Source: Pseudomonadota bacterium (GTDB lineage Bacteria > Pseudomonadota > Gammaproteobacteria > Burkholderiales > Burkholderiaceae_F). Taken from it: a stretch of 64,000 nt of DNA. Under the pieces are notes generated by a model, which saw only the letters and a program-made list of their open reading frames with translations, was not told the origin of the DNA and made no database searches. The translations under genes were made by a program, and so were the position numbers. Positions within the stretch are counted from its first letter, which is position 1; each line of letters begins with the position of its first letter. The stretch is from assembly GCA_029778535.1 (NCBI GenBank), contig JAKOQB010000124.1, positions 95,866 to 159,865 of the forward strand. Direction: 5' to 3'. Positions 26,114 to 34,375 of this stretch are shown here, one piece after another.

Positions 26114-27904
26114 TCACGGCACGAAGGTCGTCACGCGCGTCACTCCCGCCGCATCGCTGCGGTAGAAGAAGAGGTCGGTCGTGAAGCTGGTGCCGATCAA
26201 TGCATTGGCGACGAAGAGATCCGGCTGGCGCCACAACGTACCGGTGTTCGTGTTCGCCACCGTGATGAAGGCGCCGGCCGGCAGGCTGCCGTAGTTGACC
26301 AGCACGTTGCGCGTCGGGCCTTCGTACGCCCGCAGCGACGCGCCGGAGAACGTGGTGACGCCGGGCGGCAGCGCATGCGCGACGAGGATCGCATACCAGC
26401 CGGTCTCGTTGCGGATCGCGGACAGCGGATTGGCCAGATGCACGCCGATCGTGTAGGCGTCGGCGATCTGCTGCGGATTGCCGCCGTCGGACTGGACGAT
26501 GCCGAGCGTCTTGCCGCTCGATGTCGAGGTCGGCACCCCCACCGACGCGTAATACACGTTCTCTCCGGACGGAAACGCGCTGGCGAGGAACGCCGGCTGC
26601 GCGATCGATGCCAGCGTCGTGACGCTGCCGCCGGTCTTCGGCACCGAGCGCAGGTTGCCGGCGGCGGCGAAGATCACGCGCGTCGGCGTCGTGCCCCAGA
26701 TGTTCGGCGGCCCGGACGTCTCGGTTGCCAGCGTCGTGACCGCCAGCGTGTCGGTCACGCGCACGACGCGCCCGCCCGAGCTGGTGTTCACGACGAGGTA
26801 CATGCCGCTCGAATCGGGCGCGCCGCCGATTGCGGTTTCGCCCGCCGCGAGGCTGAACAGCGTGGTCGGACCGGCTCCGTTCTTCAGGTCGTACGCGCGC
26901 ACGTCGCTGCCGTCCTGATAGACGAAGATGTCCTTGGCCGCATTGACCAGCCGCCCGACGCGGGCGAATGTCCCGCCGCTGACGGTGAACAGCGGCGCCG
27001 GATTGGCGAAGCTCGCATCGACGCGCTGGATCTGGTTGCCGGTGCGGACCACGAATCCCGTCAGCTCGCCCGCGTTGCCGTTGATGGACGTGATCGGGGT
27101 GGCGGTCGTCGACAGCGGCGCATCGGTGTCGGCCATGTTCAGCCGGACGCCGAGGTACGTGTCGTCGGCGGTGTTGCAGGCGAGGTCGGGTCCGGGCGCG
27201 CGATAGACGAGGACGGTCCGATCGGGATTCGGTGCGTCCGCGCCCAGCAGCTCGCCGAACAGGCCCGACTTCGCACACAACTGCGGAGTCGCGACCGAAC
27301 TGAGCACCGTGGGCGCCGGCGTGCCACCGCTCTTCAGCAGGTCGAGCCGATACAGCCGCGCGCCCTTCGCGTACACGAGATAGCGCGTGTTCAGTTGCGT
27401 CAGATTGCCCGATCCGTCGAGCACCTGCGCGGCGGCGCCGCCCTGCAGGACCCAGTTGCCGCTCTCGACCACGACCCCCGGCGTCGGCGCATTCGGGTCG
27501 ACCAGCGTCAGGTTCGCGCTCGGCACCGTGATCGGACCGGACGCCGTGTTGATCGTCGTCTGCGCCGGCGTGCCGGCGCCGGCCCACAGCCAGTAACTCG
27601 ATGCCGACGGCGCCGGCGCGGGCGTCGGTGCAGGCGCGGGCGTCGGTGCCGGAGACGGCGCAGGCGACGGTGCTGGTGTGGGCGCCGGCGGCGGCGTGGG
27701 TGTCGGCGCGGGCGGCGGCGCCGGGCTCGGCGCCGGAGCAGGCGCGGGCGACGGTGCGGGCGAAGGCGCCGGTGACGGTGCTGGCGACGGCGTCGGCGAA
27801 GGCGACGGCGACGGACTCGATCCGCCGCAAGCCGTCAATGCGGACAGCGCCAGAGCGCCCGCGACGCAGGCGCCAAAGAGTTTCCTTTCGACCCCACGTG
27901 CCAT
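26114..27904 (-). CDS. Lipoprotein with Pro/Ala/Ser-rich linker and beta-propeller-like body
   Basis: A 596-residue surface-type lipoprotein. The lipobox SALTAC gives the lipidated Cys26. Residues about 28-102 are a low-complexity Pro/Ala/Ser/Thr linker built from SPAP, APTP and similar repeats. The remaining 490 residues consist of repeated short beta-strand units of the kind TLVDPN, VVRTGNQIQRVD, VRAYDLKNG, RSVPKTGGSV, which suggests a beta-propeller similar to TolB or DUF5050-like proteins; no family is certain. The start codon follows a promoter with the direct repeat at 27952-27986. The linker would reach from the outer-membrane anchor. Confidence 0.75.
   Translation of the reverse strand: MARGVERKLFGACVAGALALSALTACGGSSPSPSPSPTPSPAPSPAPSPAPSPAPAPAPSPAPPPAPTPTPPPAPTPAPSPAPSPAPTPAPAPTPAPAPSASSYWLWAGAGTPAQTTINTASGPITVPSANLTLVDPNAPTPGVVVESGNWVLQGGAAAQVLDGSGNLTQLNTRYLVYAKGARLYRLDLLKSGGTPAPTVLSSVATPQLCAKSGLFGELLGADAPNPDRTVLVYRAPGPDLACNTADDTYLGVRLNMADTDAPLSTTATPITSINGNAGELTGFVVRTGNQIQRVDASFANPAPLFTVSGGTFARVGRLVNAAKDIFVYQDGSDVRAYDLKNGAGPTTLFSLAAGETAIGGAPDSSGMYLVVNTSSGGRVVRVTDTLAVTTLATETSGPPNIWGTTPTRVIFAAAGNLRSVPKTGGSVTTLASIAQPAFLASAFPSGENVYYASVGVPTSTSSGKTLGIVQSDGGNPQQIADAYTIGVHLANPLSAIRNETGWYAILVAHALPPGVTTFSGASLRAYEGPTRNVLVNYGSLPAGAFITVANTNTGTLWRQPDLFVANALIGTSFTTDLFFYRSDAAGVTRVTTFVP
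27593..27822. repeat. Low-complexity DNA coding the Pro/Ala linker
   Basis: About 230 bp of short imperfect repeats of GGCGCCGG/GGCGACGG type encode the Pro/Ala/Ser linker of the lipoprotein gene. Repeats of this kind can change length by slippage; unit boundaries are irregular. Confidence 0.7.
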
Positions 27905-27951
27905 CGCAGCCTCTCCTCGTTGACCCCGACGCGGCGCGTCGAGCGGAGGCG

Positions 27952-27986
27952 AACCTAGCTGGGCGTGTGTTACCGGCGCGTTACCG
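27952..27986 (-). promoter_or_regulatory. SARP-type promoter: CGGTAAC-N4-CGGTAAC-N11-TAGGTT
   Basis: Third member. On the minus strand CGGTAAC at 27986-27980 and at 27975-27969, then 11 bp, then TAGGTT (27957-27952). The lipoprotein start follows about 47 bp later. The 11-bp heptamer period and constant 11-bp distance match the other two sites exactly. Confidence 0.75.
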
Positions 27987-27997
27987 GCAGTGCGGCA

Positions 27998-29101
27998 TCA
28001 TTCGTTGAGCGCGCGCTCGACCTCGCGCCACAGCACCTCGGTCGGCTCGCAGCCGACCGACAGGCGGATGAAACCCTCCGCCACCTGATCGCCCCAGCGC
28101 GCGCGGCGCTCGGCGCTGGTATGCACGCCGCCGAAGCTGGTCGCGGGACGGATGAAGCGGCACGCGCCGATGAAGCGTTCTGCGGCTTCCTTGTCGGCGA
28201 GCGTCAAGCCGATCAACGCGCCGAAGCTCGCCATCTGCGCCTGCGCCAGCGAGTGCGCGGGATGCGAAGGCAGTCCCGGGTAACGCACGCCGACCACCTT
28301 CCGGTGCCCGGCCAACCGCTGCGCGAGTACCAGCGCGTTCGCGCACATGCGGCTGAATCGCACTTCGAGCGTCTCCAGCCCGCGGTGGACGAGCCACGCC
28401 TCGAACGGGCCCGGGATGCTGCCTACGATGCGGCGCCAGTCGCGAACGCCGGCGATCAGCTCGTCGCTTCTCGACGACACGTGGCCGAACAGCACGTCGG
28501 AGTGGCCGTTCAGTGCCTTCGTATCCGCGCTGACGACGAAGTCCGCGCCGAGATCGAGCGGCCGCTGGCCGAGCGGCGTCATCGTCGTGTTGTCGACCGC
28601 CACCAGCGCGCCGACCGCGTGCGCGCGCTCGACGTTGGCGGCGATGTCGGCCAGATCGAGCGCGGGATTCGACGGCGTCTCGATCAGCACCAGCCTGTAG
28701 CCGGCGAGCTTGTGCGCGCCGAGCTGCGCGGTCGCCACCGTGTCGACCCGCACGCCGATCGGCGCCAGGTACTTGTCGGCGCAGATGCGCGTCGTGTAGT
28801 AGCCGTCGCTCGGCAGCAGCACGCGGTCGCCGGGCTTGAGCACCGAGGTGAAGATTGCCGCGATCGCCGCCATGCCCGACGGGAACGTGATCGTCTCCGC
28901 TTCTTCGAGCGCGGACAGCGACGCCTCGAGCGCGGTCCAGGTCGGATTGCCCCAGCGCGCGTACTGGTACGCGCCGCCCGGATCGCCCGGCAGCGCGTAT
29001 ACCGACGTGTTGACGATCGGCGGCGAGAACGCCTGATTGACCGGCGTCGTCTTGCTCGCCAGATGCAGCATGCGCGCGAAGCGTTCGTCGTCGAGGCTCA
29101 T
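27998..29101 (-). CDS. Cystathionine gamma-synthase/lyase-family PLP enzyme
   Basis: A 367-residue fold-type I PLP enzyme of the Cys/Met metabolism family. Typical segments are YQYARWGNPTWTALE, FPSGMAAIAAIF, LIETPSNPALDLADI, VAVDNTTMTPLGQRPLDLGAD and SADTKALNGHSDVLFG, with the PLP-binding Lys in the last. Family members make or cleave cystathionine or O-acylhomoserine; the exact reaction cannot be told from sequence by eye. It sits between accessory genes with no other sulfur-amino-acid gene beside it. Confidence 0.88.
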   Translation of the reverse strand: MSLDDERFARMLHLASKTTPVNQAFSPPIVNTSVYALPGDPGGAYQYARWGNPTWTALEASLSALEEAETITFPSGMAAIAAIFTSVLKPGDRVLLPSDGYYTTRICADKYLAPIGVRVDTVATAQLGAHKLAGYRLVLIETPSNPALDLADIAANVERAHAVGALVAVDNTTMTPLGQRPLDLGADFVVSADTKALNGHSDVLFGHVSSRSDELIAGVRDWRRIVGSIPGPFEAWLVHRGLETLEVRFSRMCANALVLAQRLAGHRKVVGVRYPGLPSHPAHSLAQAQMASFGALIGLTLADKEAAERFIGACRFIRPATSFGGVHTSAERRARWGDQVAEGFIRLSVGCEPTEVLWREVERALNE

Positions 29102-29104
29102 CGC

Positions 29105-29872
29105 TTATTCCCCAAGTACTCCGCGCGGGATGCCGAGCGCGCTCGGCGTTCTCGGTTCGTCCTTCTCCGCCGGCTCCGCTTCCGGTGGGGCGGCCTCGGG
29201 CTGCGCGGCACGTCCGCGCGCTGCCATCGCCGGCATGTCCATCGCGACCATGCCCTGGCAAAGGGACTTCATCCGCACCCTGTCGGCCCGCCTCGGCTGC
29301 AGCTCGCTCGATGACCGGAACACGATCTCGGGGTTGCTGCCGCTGCCGCGCGATCCCATCGCGGCGATGAAGTACGCGCGCGCGTGCGGCACCGGCTTCC
29401 GTTCGAGCAGCGTCGCATTCGCGCCTTCGCTTTGCGACAGCTCGATCGCCGGCATGTTGTCTTGAGCGGCACCGGTCGCGAATCTGACGCCATCCGGCAC
29501 GCCCTGCCCGCTGAACGCATGCTCGCCGACCCGCGCTGCGTCGTCGCGCGCCATGCGCGTGTCGGTCCTGCTCGGCCACAACGGGCGTCCGGCCGCGCTG
29601 AGCGTGCCGCGCCGGGTCGCGCGCCGCGACTGGAACACATCGGCGAGATCCTGCGGCGTGGCAGTCGCGAAATCGACCACGCGCGGCAGTCCGGGCCGCA
29701 CGGTCTCGCCGCCCGTCCCAGTACAGGTACGCCTTGCCCTTGGGCGTTCGTCGTCGCGCTCGACCAACTCGCGCGCGGTCGCGCCCGGCGCGACCGCTAT
29801 GCGAGCGCGCGCGCGCACAGCGTCAAACACTTGCAGCAATCGCCTTCCATCGTTGCTCCCGCCCATGTCCAT
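29105..29872 (-). pseudogene. Decayed secreted-protein gene with frameshifts and internal deletion
   Basis: The reading frame runs 255 codons but looks damaged. The body (VVDFATATPQDLADVFQSR, then GVPDGVRFATGAA and VFRSSSEL) is protein-like, while the first 55 residues are Arg-rich and out of character. In another minus-strand frame 29744-29712 encodes PKGKAYLYWDG, a convincing strand that should precede this body, so two compensating frameshifts are likely. After SSSEL the frame jumps to RVRMKSLCQGMVAMDM and a Pro/Glu tail, as if a middle part is missing; from memory, relatives have about 100 more residues there. Function unknown. Confidence 0.55.
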
Positions 29873-29893
29873 TTCAGCGCGACGATACGCCGC

Positions 29894-30265
29894 CTACTTC
29901 GGTAACACGGTCAGCAGGGCCGGCGAACTCGTCACGCAGACAAAGTCGTTGCACACGCGCACGTTGAACAGCGACCCGTTGTCGGCGAGCGTCGTCGGCG
30001 GGGTGACGTAGGTAAGGTCGTTGGCGCCGGCGATGTCGGCGCCGTTCTTGCGCCACTGATAGCTGATCGGGCTCAGGCCGACCACGCCGACCGCGAAGCT
30101 CGCGCTCTGGCCTGCGAGCACGGTCTGCGCCTGCGGCTGCTGCCGGATGTCGAGCGCGGTGCCGACGATCGAACCATCGAAGCCGATCGCCACGTAGCAG
30201 CCCGCGGTCGCGAGCGCCGCAGCAGCGGCGAGCGGCATCCGCAATCGCCTGAACTCACAATCCAT
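29894..30265 (-). CDS. Small lipoprotein with one Ig-like domain
   Basis: A 123-residue protein. A hydrophobic N-terminus ends in the lipobox LATAGC (Cys23). Residues about 40-122 form an immunoglobulin-like domain with the strand signature ISYQWRKNGADIAGAN and, near the end, LFNVRVCNDFVC. Such domains occur in surface adhesins and enzymes as binding or spacer modules. An internal start at residue 10 is possible. No partner gene is obvious; it is next to the decayed gene at 29105. Confidence 0.72.
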   Translation of the reverse strand: MDCEFRRLRMPLAAAAALATAGCYVAIGFDGSIVGTALDIRQQPQAQTVLAGQSASFAVGVVGLSPISYQWRKNGADIAGANDLTYVTPPTTLADNGSLFNVRVCNDFVCVTSSPALLTVLPK

Positions 30266-30353
30266 GGTCTAGGCTAACGCATTGCCGAGTGCGCGGTTGA
30301 TACAGGTCAGCGCCCACGGCGATCATCAGCGCAGCATGCAATCGAAAGGCGTT

Positions 30354-31049
30354 ATGGACAGTTATCTGCACCACGAATCGCATTTTCGCGCGAGCGATAC
30401 GGTGCGCGACATCGTGATCGGCATGGCCGACGGGCTGACCGTGCCGTTCGCGCTCGCGGCCGGCATCAGCGGCGCGGCGGCGGGCGTGGATCTGGTCGTC
30501 ACCGCCGGGGTGGCCGAAGTGGCGGCCGGCTCGATCGCGATGGGGCTGGGCGGCTACCTCGCCGCGCGCAGCCAGCACGAGCACTACGTGTCCGAGCGTA
30601 CGCGCGAGGAACGCGAGATCGTCGACAAGCCCGACGCCGAGGCGAGCGAGGTGGCCGACATCTTCGCGCGCTACGGGCTCACGCCCGCGCACTACGCGCC
30701 GCTGATCGACGGCCTGAAGGCGAACCCGGTCGCGTGGCGCGACTTCATGATGCGCTTCGAGCTCGGACTCGAAGAGCCGCAGCCGCAGCGCGCAAAATGG
30801 TCGGCGGCGACGATTGCCGGCGCGTACGTCGTCGGCGGTTTCATTCCGCTGGCGCCATACCTGGCCTTCGACACGGTCGCCCGCGCGCTGCCGTGGTCGA
30901 TCGCGGTCACGCTGGCGGCGCTCGCGGTGTTCGGTTACATCAAGGGTCATTACACGGGCGCGCCGAAAGCGACGTCCGCGCTGCAGACGCTGGCGATCGG
31001 CGGGCTGGCGGCCGCGGTGGCGTTCGCGCTGGCGCGCCTGATCGGATAG
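30354..31049 (+). CDS. VIT1/CCC1-family transporter
   Basis: A 231-residue membrane protein of the VIT1/CCC1 family, which moves iron or manganese. The first membrane region DTVRDIVIGMADGLTVPFAL and SIAMGLGGYLAARSQHEHY are strongly conserved family segments; a helical cytosolic metal-binding part (about 80-145) and three further membrane helices follow. A GAAAGG Shine-Dalgarno favours the ATG at 30354 (MDSYLHHE); 30336 is an alternative. It is followed 8 bp later by a CBS-domain gene, probably one transcript. Confidence 0.88.
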   Translation: MDSYLHHESHFRASDTVRDIVIGMADGLTVPFALAAGISGAAAGVDLVVTAGVAEVAAGSIAMGLGGYLAARSQHEHYVSERTREEREIVDKPDAEASEVADIFARYGLTPAHYAPLIDGLKANPVAWRDFMMRFELGLEEPQPQRAKWSAATIAGAYVVGGFIPLAPYLAFDTVARALPWSIAVTLAALAVFGYIKGHYTGAPKATSALQTLAIGGLAAAVAFALARLIG

Positions 31050-31057
31050 GAGGACGC

Positions 31058-31522
31058 ATGAGAGCAAAGACTGTCACCGTACGCGATCTGGCGACCACGC
31101 AGGTCGTGACCGTGCAGCCGCAGACGACGCTGGCGGAGTGCGCGCAGATCATGCGCAACCAGCACGTCGGCAGCGTGATCGTGGTCGACGACAAGGGCCG
31201 GCGCGACAACCCGGTCGGCATCGTCACCGACCGCGACATCGTGATCGAGACCGTCGCGGTCGATCTCGACGCGAAGACACTGACCGCCGGCGACGTGATG
31301 GCCACACCGCTGGCGACCGTCAACGACACCGACGACATCCTCGACGCGCTGGCCAGGATGCGCGAGCGCGGCGTGCGCCGGCTGCCGGTCGTGAACGCCG
31401 ACGGCGCGCTGGCCGGCATCATCGCGGTGGACAACCTGCTCGAGGCGCTGGCCGAGCAGCTCGACTCGATCGTGCGCGTGATCAAGGCCGAGCAGACCAA
31501 GGAAACCGCGCTGCGCAAGTAG
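31058..31522 (+). CDS. Two-CBS-domain protein
   Basis: A 154-residue stand-alone CBS pair. The two repeats are about residues 8-70 (VTVQPQTTLAECAQIM, GIVTDRDIVI) and 78-135 (DDILDALARMRERGVRRLPV, GIIAVDNLLEAL). Such proteins bind adenosyl nucleotides. A TAGGAGG Shine-Dalgarno precedes the ATG. It lies between the VIT1-like and polX genes on one strand and may sense energy or redox state. Confidence 0.9.
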   Translation: MRAKTVTVRDLATTQVVTVQPQTTLAECAQIMRNQHVGSVIVVDDKGRRDNPVGIVTDRDIVIETVAVDLDAKTLTAGDVMATPLATVNDTDDILDALARMRERGVRRLPVVNADGALAGIIAVDNLLEALAEQLDSIVRVIKAEQTKETALRK

Positions 31523-31532
31523 TCCGCGCGGG

Positions 31533-33251
31533 ATGCCGACCACCAACGCCGACATCGCGGCGGCGTTCGAGCAGATCGCCGACCTGCTCGAACTTCAGGA
31601 CGCCAATCCGTTCCGCGTGCGCGCCTATCGCAACGCCGCGCGTGTGGTGGGCGAACTGAAGCTCGACCTTGCCGCGCAGCTAGCGGCGGGCAAGCCGCTG
31701 CCGAAGCTGCCGGGCATCGGTCCCGACCTCAGCGCGAAGATCCAGGAGTTCGCCGCCACCGGCCATCTCGCCGCGCTCGACCGGCTGCGCAAGGAAGTGC
31801 CGGCCGGCGTCACCGATCTGCTGCAGTTGCCGGGGCTGGGACCCAAGCGCGTGCGCGCGCTGTACGAGGAGCTGCACGTGCACACGCTGCCGCAGCTCTT
31901 GCGCGCCGCGCGCGACGGCCGCATCCGCTCGCTGCCGGGCTTTGGCAGCAAGACCGAGGAGCGCATCGTCGCCGCGATCAACCAGAAGCTCGGCGAGGTC
32001 AAGCGCTTCAAGCTCGCGGTCGCCGCGCAGTACGCCGATGCACTGCTCACTCATCTGCGCGCCGGTCCGGGCGTGAAGCAGGCGATCGCCGCCGGCAGCC
32101 TGCGCCGCTGCCGCGACACGGTCGGCGATCTCGACCTGCTCGTGACCGCGGCCGACGGCGCGGCGGTGTGCCGGCACTTCGCCTCGTATCCCGACGTGCG
32201 CGATGTGCTGCAGCTCGGTGACACCAAGGCGTCGGTGGTGCTGAAGTCCGGGCTGCAGGTCGACCTGCGCGTGGTGCCGCCGGCAAGCTACGGTGCGGCG
32301 CTGCTGTACTTCACCGGCTCCAAGGCGCACAACATCCGGCTGCGCAACCTCGCGCTCGACCGCGGGCTGAAACTGAACGAGTACGGTCTGTTCAAGGGCG
32401 ACCGCGCGCTCGCGGGCGCGACCGAGGAAGAGGTGTACGAGCGGCTCAAGCTGCCGTGGATCGCCCCCGAGCTGCGCGAGGACCGCGGCGAGATCGAGGC
32501 CGCGTCGAAGGGCAGGCTGCCGCGCCTGATCGAACTCGCCGACCTCAGAGGCGACCTGCACGTGCACACCAACTGGAGCGACGGCACCGCGAGCCTCGAA
32601 GCGATGGCGCAGGCCGCGCGCGCGCACGGCCTGTCTTACCTCGCGATCAGCGAGCACAGCCGGCGGCTCACCGTCGCGCACGGGCTCGACCCGGTGCGGC
32701 TCGCCAAGCAGGTGCACGAGATCGAGCGGCTCAATCCCGCGCTGTCGGGCGTGCAGCTACTGACCGGCATCGAGGTCGACATCCTCGACGACGGCGCGCT
32801 CGACCTGCCGGACGCCGCGCTGGCGCCGCTGGACGTGGTGATCGCGGCCGTGCATTCGAAGTTCAACCTGCCGCGCGCGAAGCAGACCGCACGCATCCTG
32901 GCCGCGCTCGAAAACCCGCACGTGAAGATCCTCGCGCACCCGCTCGGGCGCCTGATCGACCAGCGCGATCCCTACGACGTCGACATGCCGGCGATCGTGC
33001 GCAAGTGCAAGGCGCGCGGCATCGCGCTCGAACTGAACGCGCACCCGGAGCGGCTCGACCTCACCGACCTGCACTGCCGGATGGCGAAGGACGAAGGCGC
33101 GCTGGTGGCGATCAACTCCGACGCGCACTCCGTGCACGAGTTCGACAACCTCGCACACGGCATCGGCCAGGCACGGCGCGGATGGCTCGAGGCGGGCGAT
33201 GTGCTGAACACCCGCCCGCTGGTCGCGCTGCGCAACTGGCTGAAACGCTGA
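31533..33251 (+). CDS. polX: DNA polymerase X with PHP domain
   Basis: A 572-residue bacterial/archaeal PolX. The N-terminal HhH/8-kDa region carries LPGIGPDLSAKI and LPGLGPKRVRALYEEL; the nucleotidyltransferase core shows AAGSLRRCRDTVGDLDLLV with the catalytic Asp pair; and the C-terminal PHP domain starts GDLHVHTNWSDG near residue 340 and ends with NSDAHS. The PHP part gives 3'-5' exonuclease activity. It acts in gap-filling DNA repair. It starts 10 bp after the CBS gene. Confidence 0.95.
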   Translation: MPTTNADIAAAFEQIADLLELQDANPFRVRAYRNAARVVGELKLDLAAQLAAGKPLPKLPGIGPDLSAKIQEFAATGHLAALDRLRKEVPAGVTDLLQLPGLGPKRVRALYEELHVHTLPQLLRAARDGRIRSLPGFGSKTEERIVAAINQKLGEVKRFKLAVAAQYADALLTHLRAGPGVKQAIAAGSLRRCRDTVGDLDLLVTAADGAAVCRHFASYPDVRDVLQLGDTKASVVLKSGLQVDLRVVPPASYGAALLYFTGSKAHNIRLRNLALDRGLKLNEYGLFKGDRALAGATEEEVYERLKLPWIAPELREDRGEIEAASKGRLPRLIELADLRGDLHVHTNWSDGTASLEAMAQAARAHGLSYLAISEHSRRLTVAHGLDPVRLAKQVHEIERLNPALSGVQLLTGIEVDILDDGALDLPDAALAPLDVVIAAVHSKFNLPRAKQTARILAALENPHVKILAHPLGRLIDQRDPYDVDMPAIVRKCKARGIALELNAHPERLDLTDLHCRMAKDEGALVAINSDAHSVHEFDNLAHGIGQARRGWLEAGDVLNTRPLVALRNWLKR

Positions 33252-33260
33252 GAGGAACAT

Positions 33261-33288
33261 GCCGCCCCGGTCGGACCGCCGGGGCGGC
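33261..33288. terminator. GC-rich hairpin between convergent polX and hsp20
   Basis: GCCGCCCCGG (33261-33270) pairs with CCGGGGCGGC (33279-33288) over an 8-nt loop. It lies between the ends of two convergent genes and could end both transcripts, although no clear T run follows on either side. Confidence 0.55.
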
Positions 33289-33298
33289 GATTCCCCGG

Positions 33299-33718
33299 CT
33301 ACTCGACCCTCAGGTGCCGCGCCCGCGTGCCTTCCTTCTTCGGCAGCACGAGTTCGAGCACGCCGTCGCTGTATTTCGCGGTCGCACCTTTTTCATCCAC
33401 GTCGGTGTCGAGCGTGAAAGTGCGCGACATCGCGCCGTAGTAGCGCTCGGAGACGACCGATTTCTCGTCCTTCTCCTCTTTTTCGCGCTTGACCTCCGCC
33501 TTCAGCGTGACGACGTTGCCGTCGATTGCGATGTCGATGTCCTCCTTCTTCACGCCGGGGATTTCGGCGCGGACCTTGTAGGTCTTGTCCGTTTCCTTCA
33601 CGTCGACCCGCATCTCGAAGCCCGGCTCCATTTCCCAGCGGGCGGGCCGCCAGAAGCTCTTGAAGAAATCGCGAAACGCGAGATCGAACGGGTCCTGTCT
33701 GACGACGATATTGGCCAT
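33299..33718 (-). CDS. Small heat shock protein, Hsp20/alpha-crystallin family
   Basis: A 139-residue chaperone that holds unfolding proteins. The alpha-crystallin domain spans about 40-138, with VRAEIPGVKKEDIDIAI and the C-terminal YSDGVLELVLPKKE. The usual C-terminal IXI motif is not clear; the chain ends RARHLRVE. The ATG at 33718 (MANIVVRQDPF) has a GGAGGAAGG Shine-Dalgarno. A promoter candidate is at 33764-33791. Confidence 0.92.
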   Translation of the reverse strand: MANIVVRQDPFDLAFRDFFKSFWRPARWEMEPGFEMRVDVKETDKTYKVRAEIPGVKKEDIDIAIDGNVVTLKAEVKREKEEKDEKSVVSERYYGAMSRTFTLDTDVDEKGATAKYSDGVLELVLPKKEGTRARHLRVE

Positions 33719-33763
33719 ACCTTCCTCCATTGCTGCATCGGGCCGGACTGCCCGGCCTTCAGA

Positions 33764-33791
33764 TAAATAATGCGCGCCCGGCGTTTTTCAA
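33764..33791 (-). promoter_or_regulatory. Promoter candidate for hsp20
   Basis: On the minus strand TTGAAA (33791-33786) and TATTTA (33769-33764) are 16 bp apart. This is a good sigma-70-like pair; the TTGAAA also matches the -35 of heat-shock sigma factor, but the -10 region lacks a clean CCCCAT. A hairpin GGCCGG/CCGGCC (33741-33757) lies in the leader before the ribosome binding site. Confidence 0.45.
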
Positions 33792-33904
33792 CATTGACGA
33801 ACCGCGGCATCGCGCACGCGGCGCAGTTACCACGTTCGCGTCACGCGGGATTGCTTCTCGCATGGCGTGCGACGACGCTGCAAATCAAGGCAAGGAGGCG
33901 AACG

Positions 33905-34372
33905 ATGAAGATCACTTCGACCGCGTTCGCGCCGGGGGGCGAGATCCCGGCGCGCCACACTTGCGAGGACAAGGACCTGTCGCCGCCGCTGGCATGGCGC
34001 GACGCGCCGGCCGGAACGAAGAGCGTCGCGCTGATCGTCGACGATCCCGACGCACCCGACCCCGCGGCGCCGAGGATGACGTGGGTGCACTGGGTGTTGT
34101 ACGACCTGCCACCCGCCGGCGAGCTGCCCGAAGCGGCGCGCACGCTGCCGGCCGGAACGCGGCTCGGACTGAACGACTGGAAGCGCACCGGCTACGGCGG
34201 GCCGTGCCCGCCGATCGGACGCCACCGCTATTTCTTCAAACTGTACGCGCTCGACACCGTGCTGCCCGACCTGCAGCGGCCGACCAAGGCGCAACTCGAA
34301 CAGGCCATGCAGGGACACGTGCTGGCGCGCGCGTCCCTGATCGGCACGTACCAGAAGCGCGGCGGAAGGTAG
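33905..34372 (+). CDS. YbhB/YbcL-family Raf kinase inhibitor-like protein
   Basis: A 155-residue PEBP-fold protein. The family pattern is clear: GGEIPARHTCEDKDLSPPL, then IVDDPDAPDPA, TWVHWVLYDLP and GYGGPCPPIGRHRYFFKLYA, which form the ligand pocket. Bacterial members have no settled function. An AAGGAGG Shine-Dalgarno precedes the ATG at 33905. No signal peptide, so cytosolic. Confidence 0.92.
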   Translation: MKITSTAFAPGGEIPARHTCEDKDLSPPLAWRDAPAGTKSVALIVDDPDAPDPAAPRMTWVHWVLYDLPPAGELPEAARTLPAGTRLGLNDWKRTGYGGPCPPIGRHRYFFKLYALDTVLPDLQRPTKAQLEQAMQGHVLARASLIGTYQKRGGR

Positions 34373-34375
34373 CCG

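Noticed and set aside
29894..29915. A CGGTAAC-like heptamer near the Ig-like gene end as a fourth regulon site
   Set aside because: It is single, in the opposite orientation, and lies in coding sequence.
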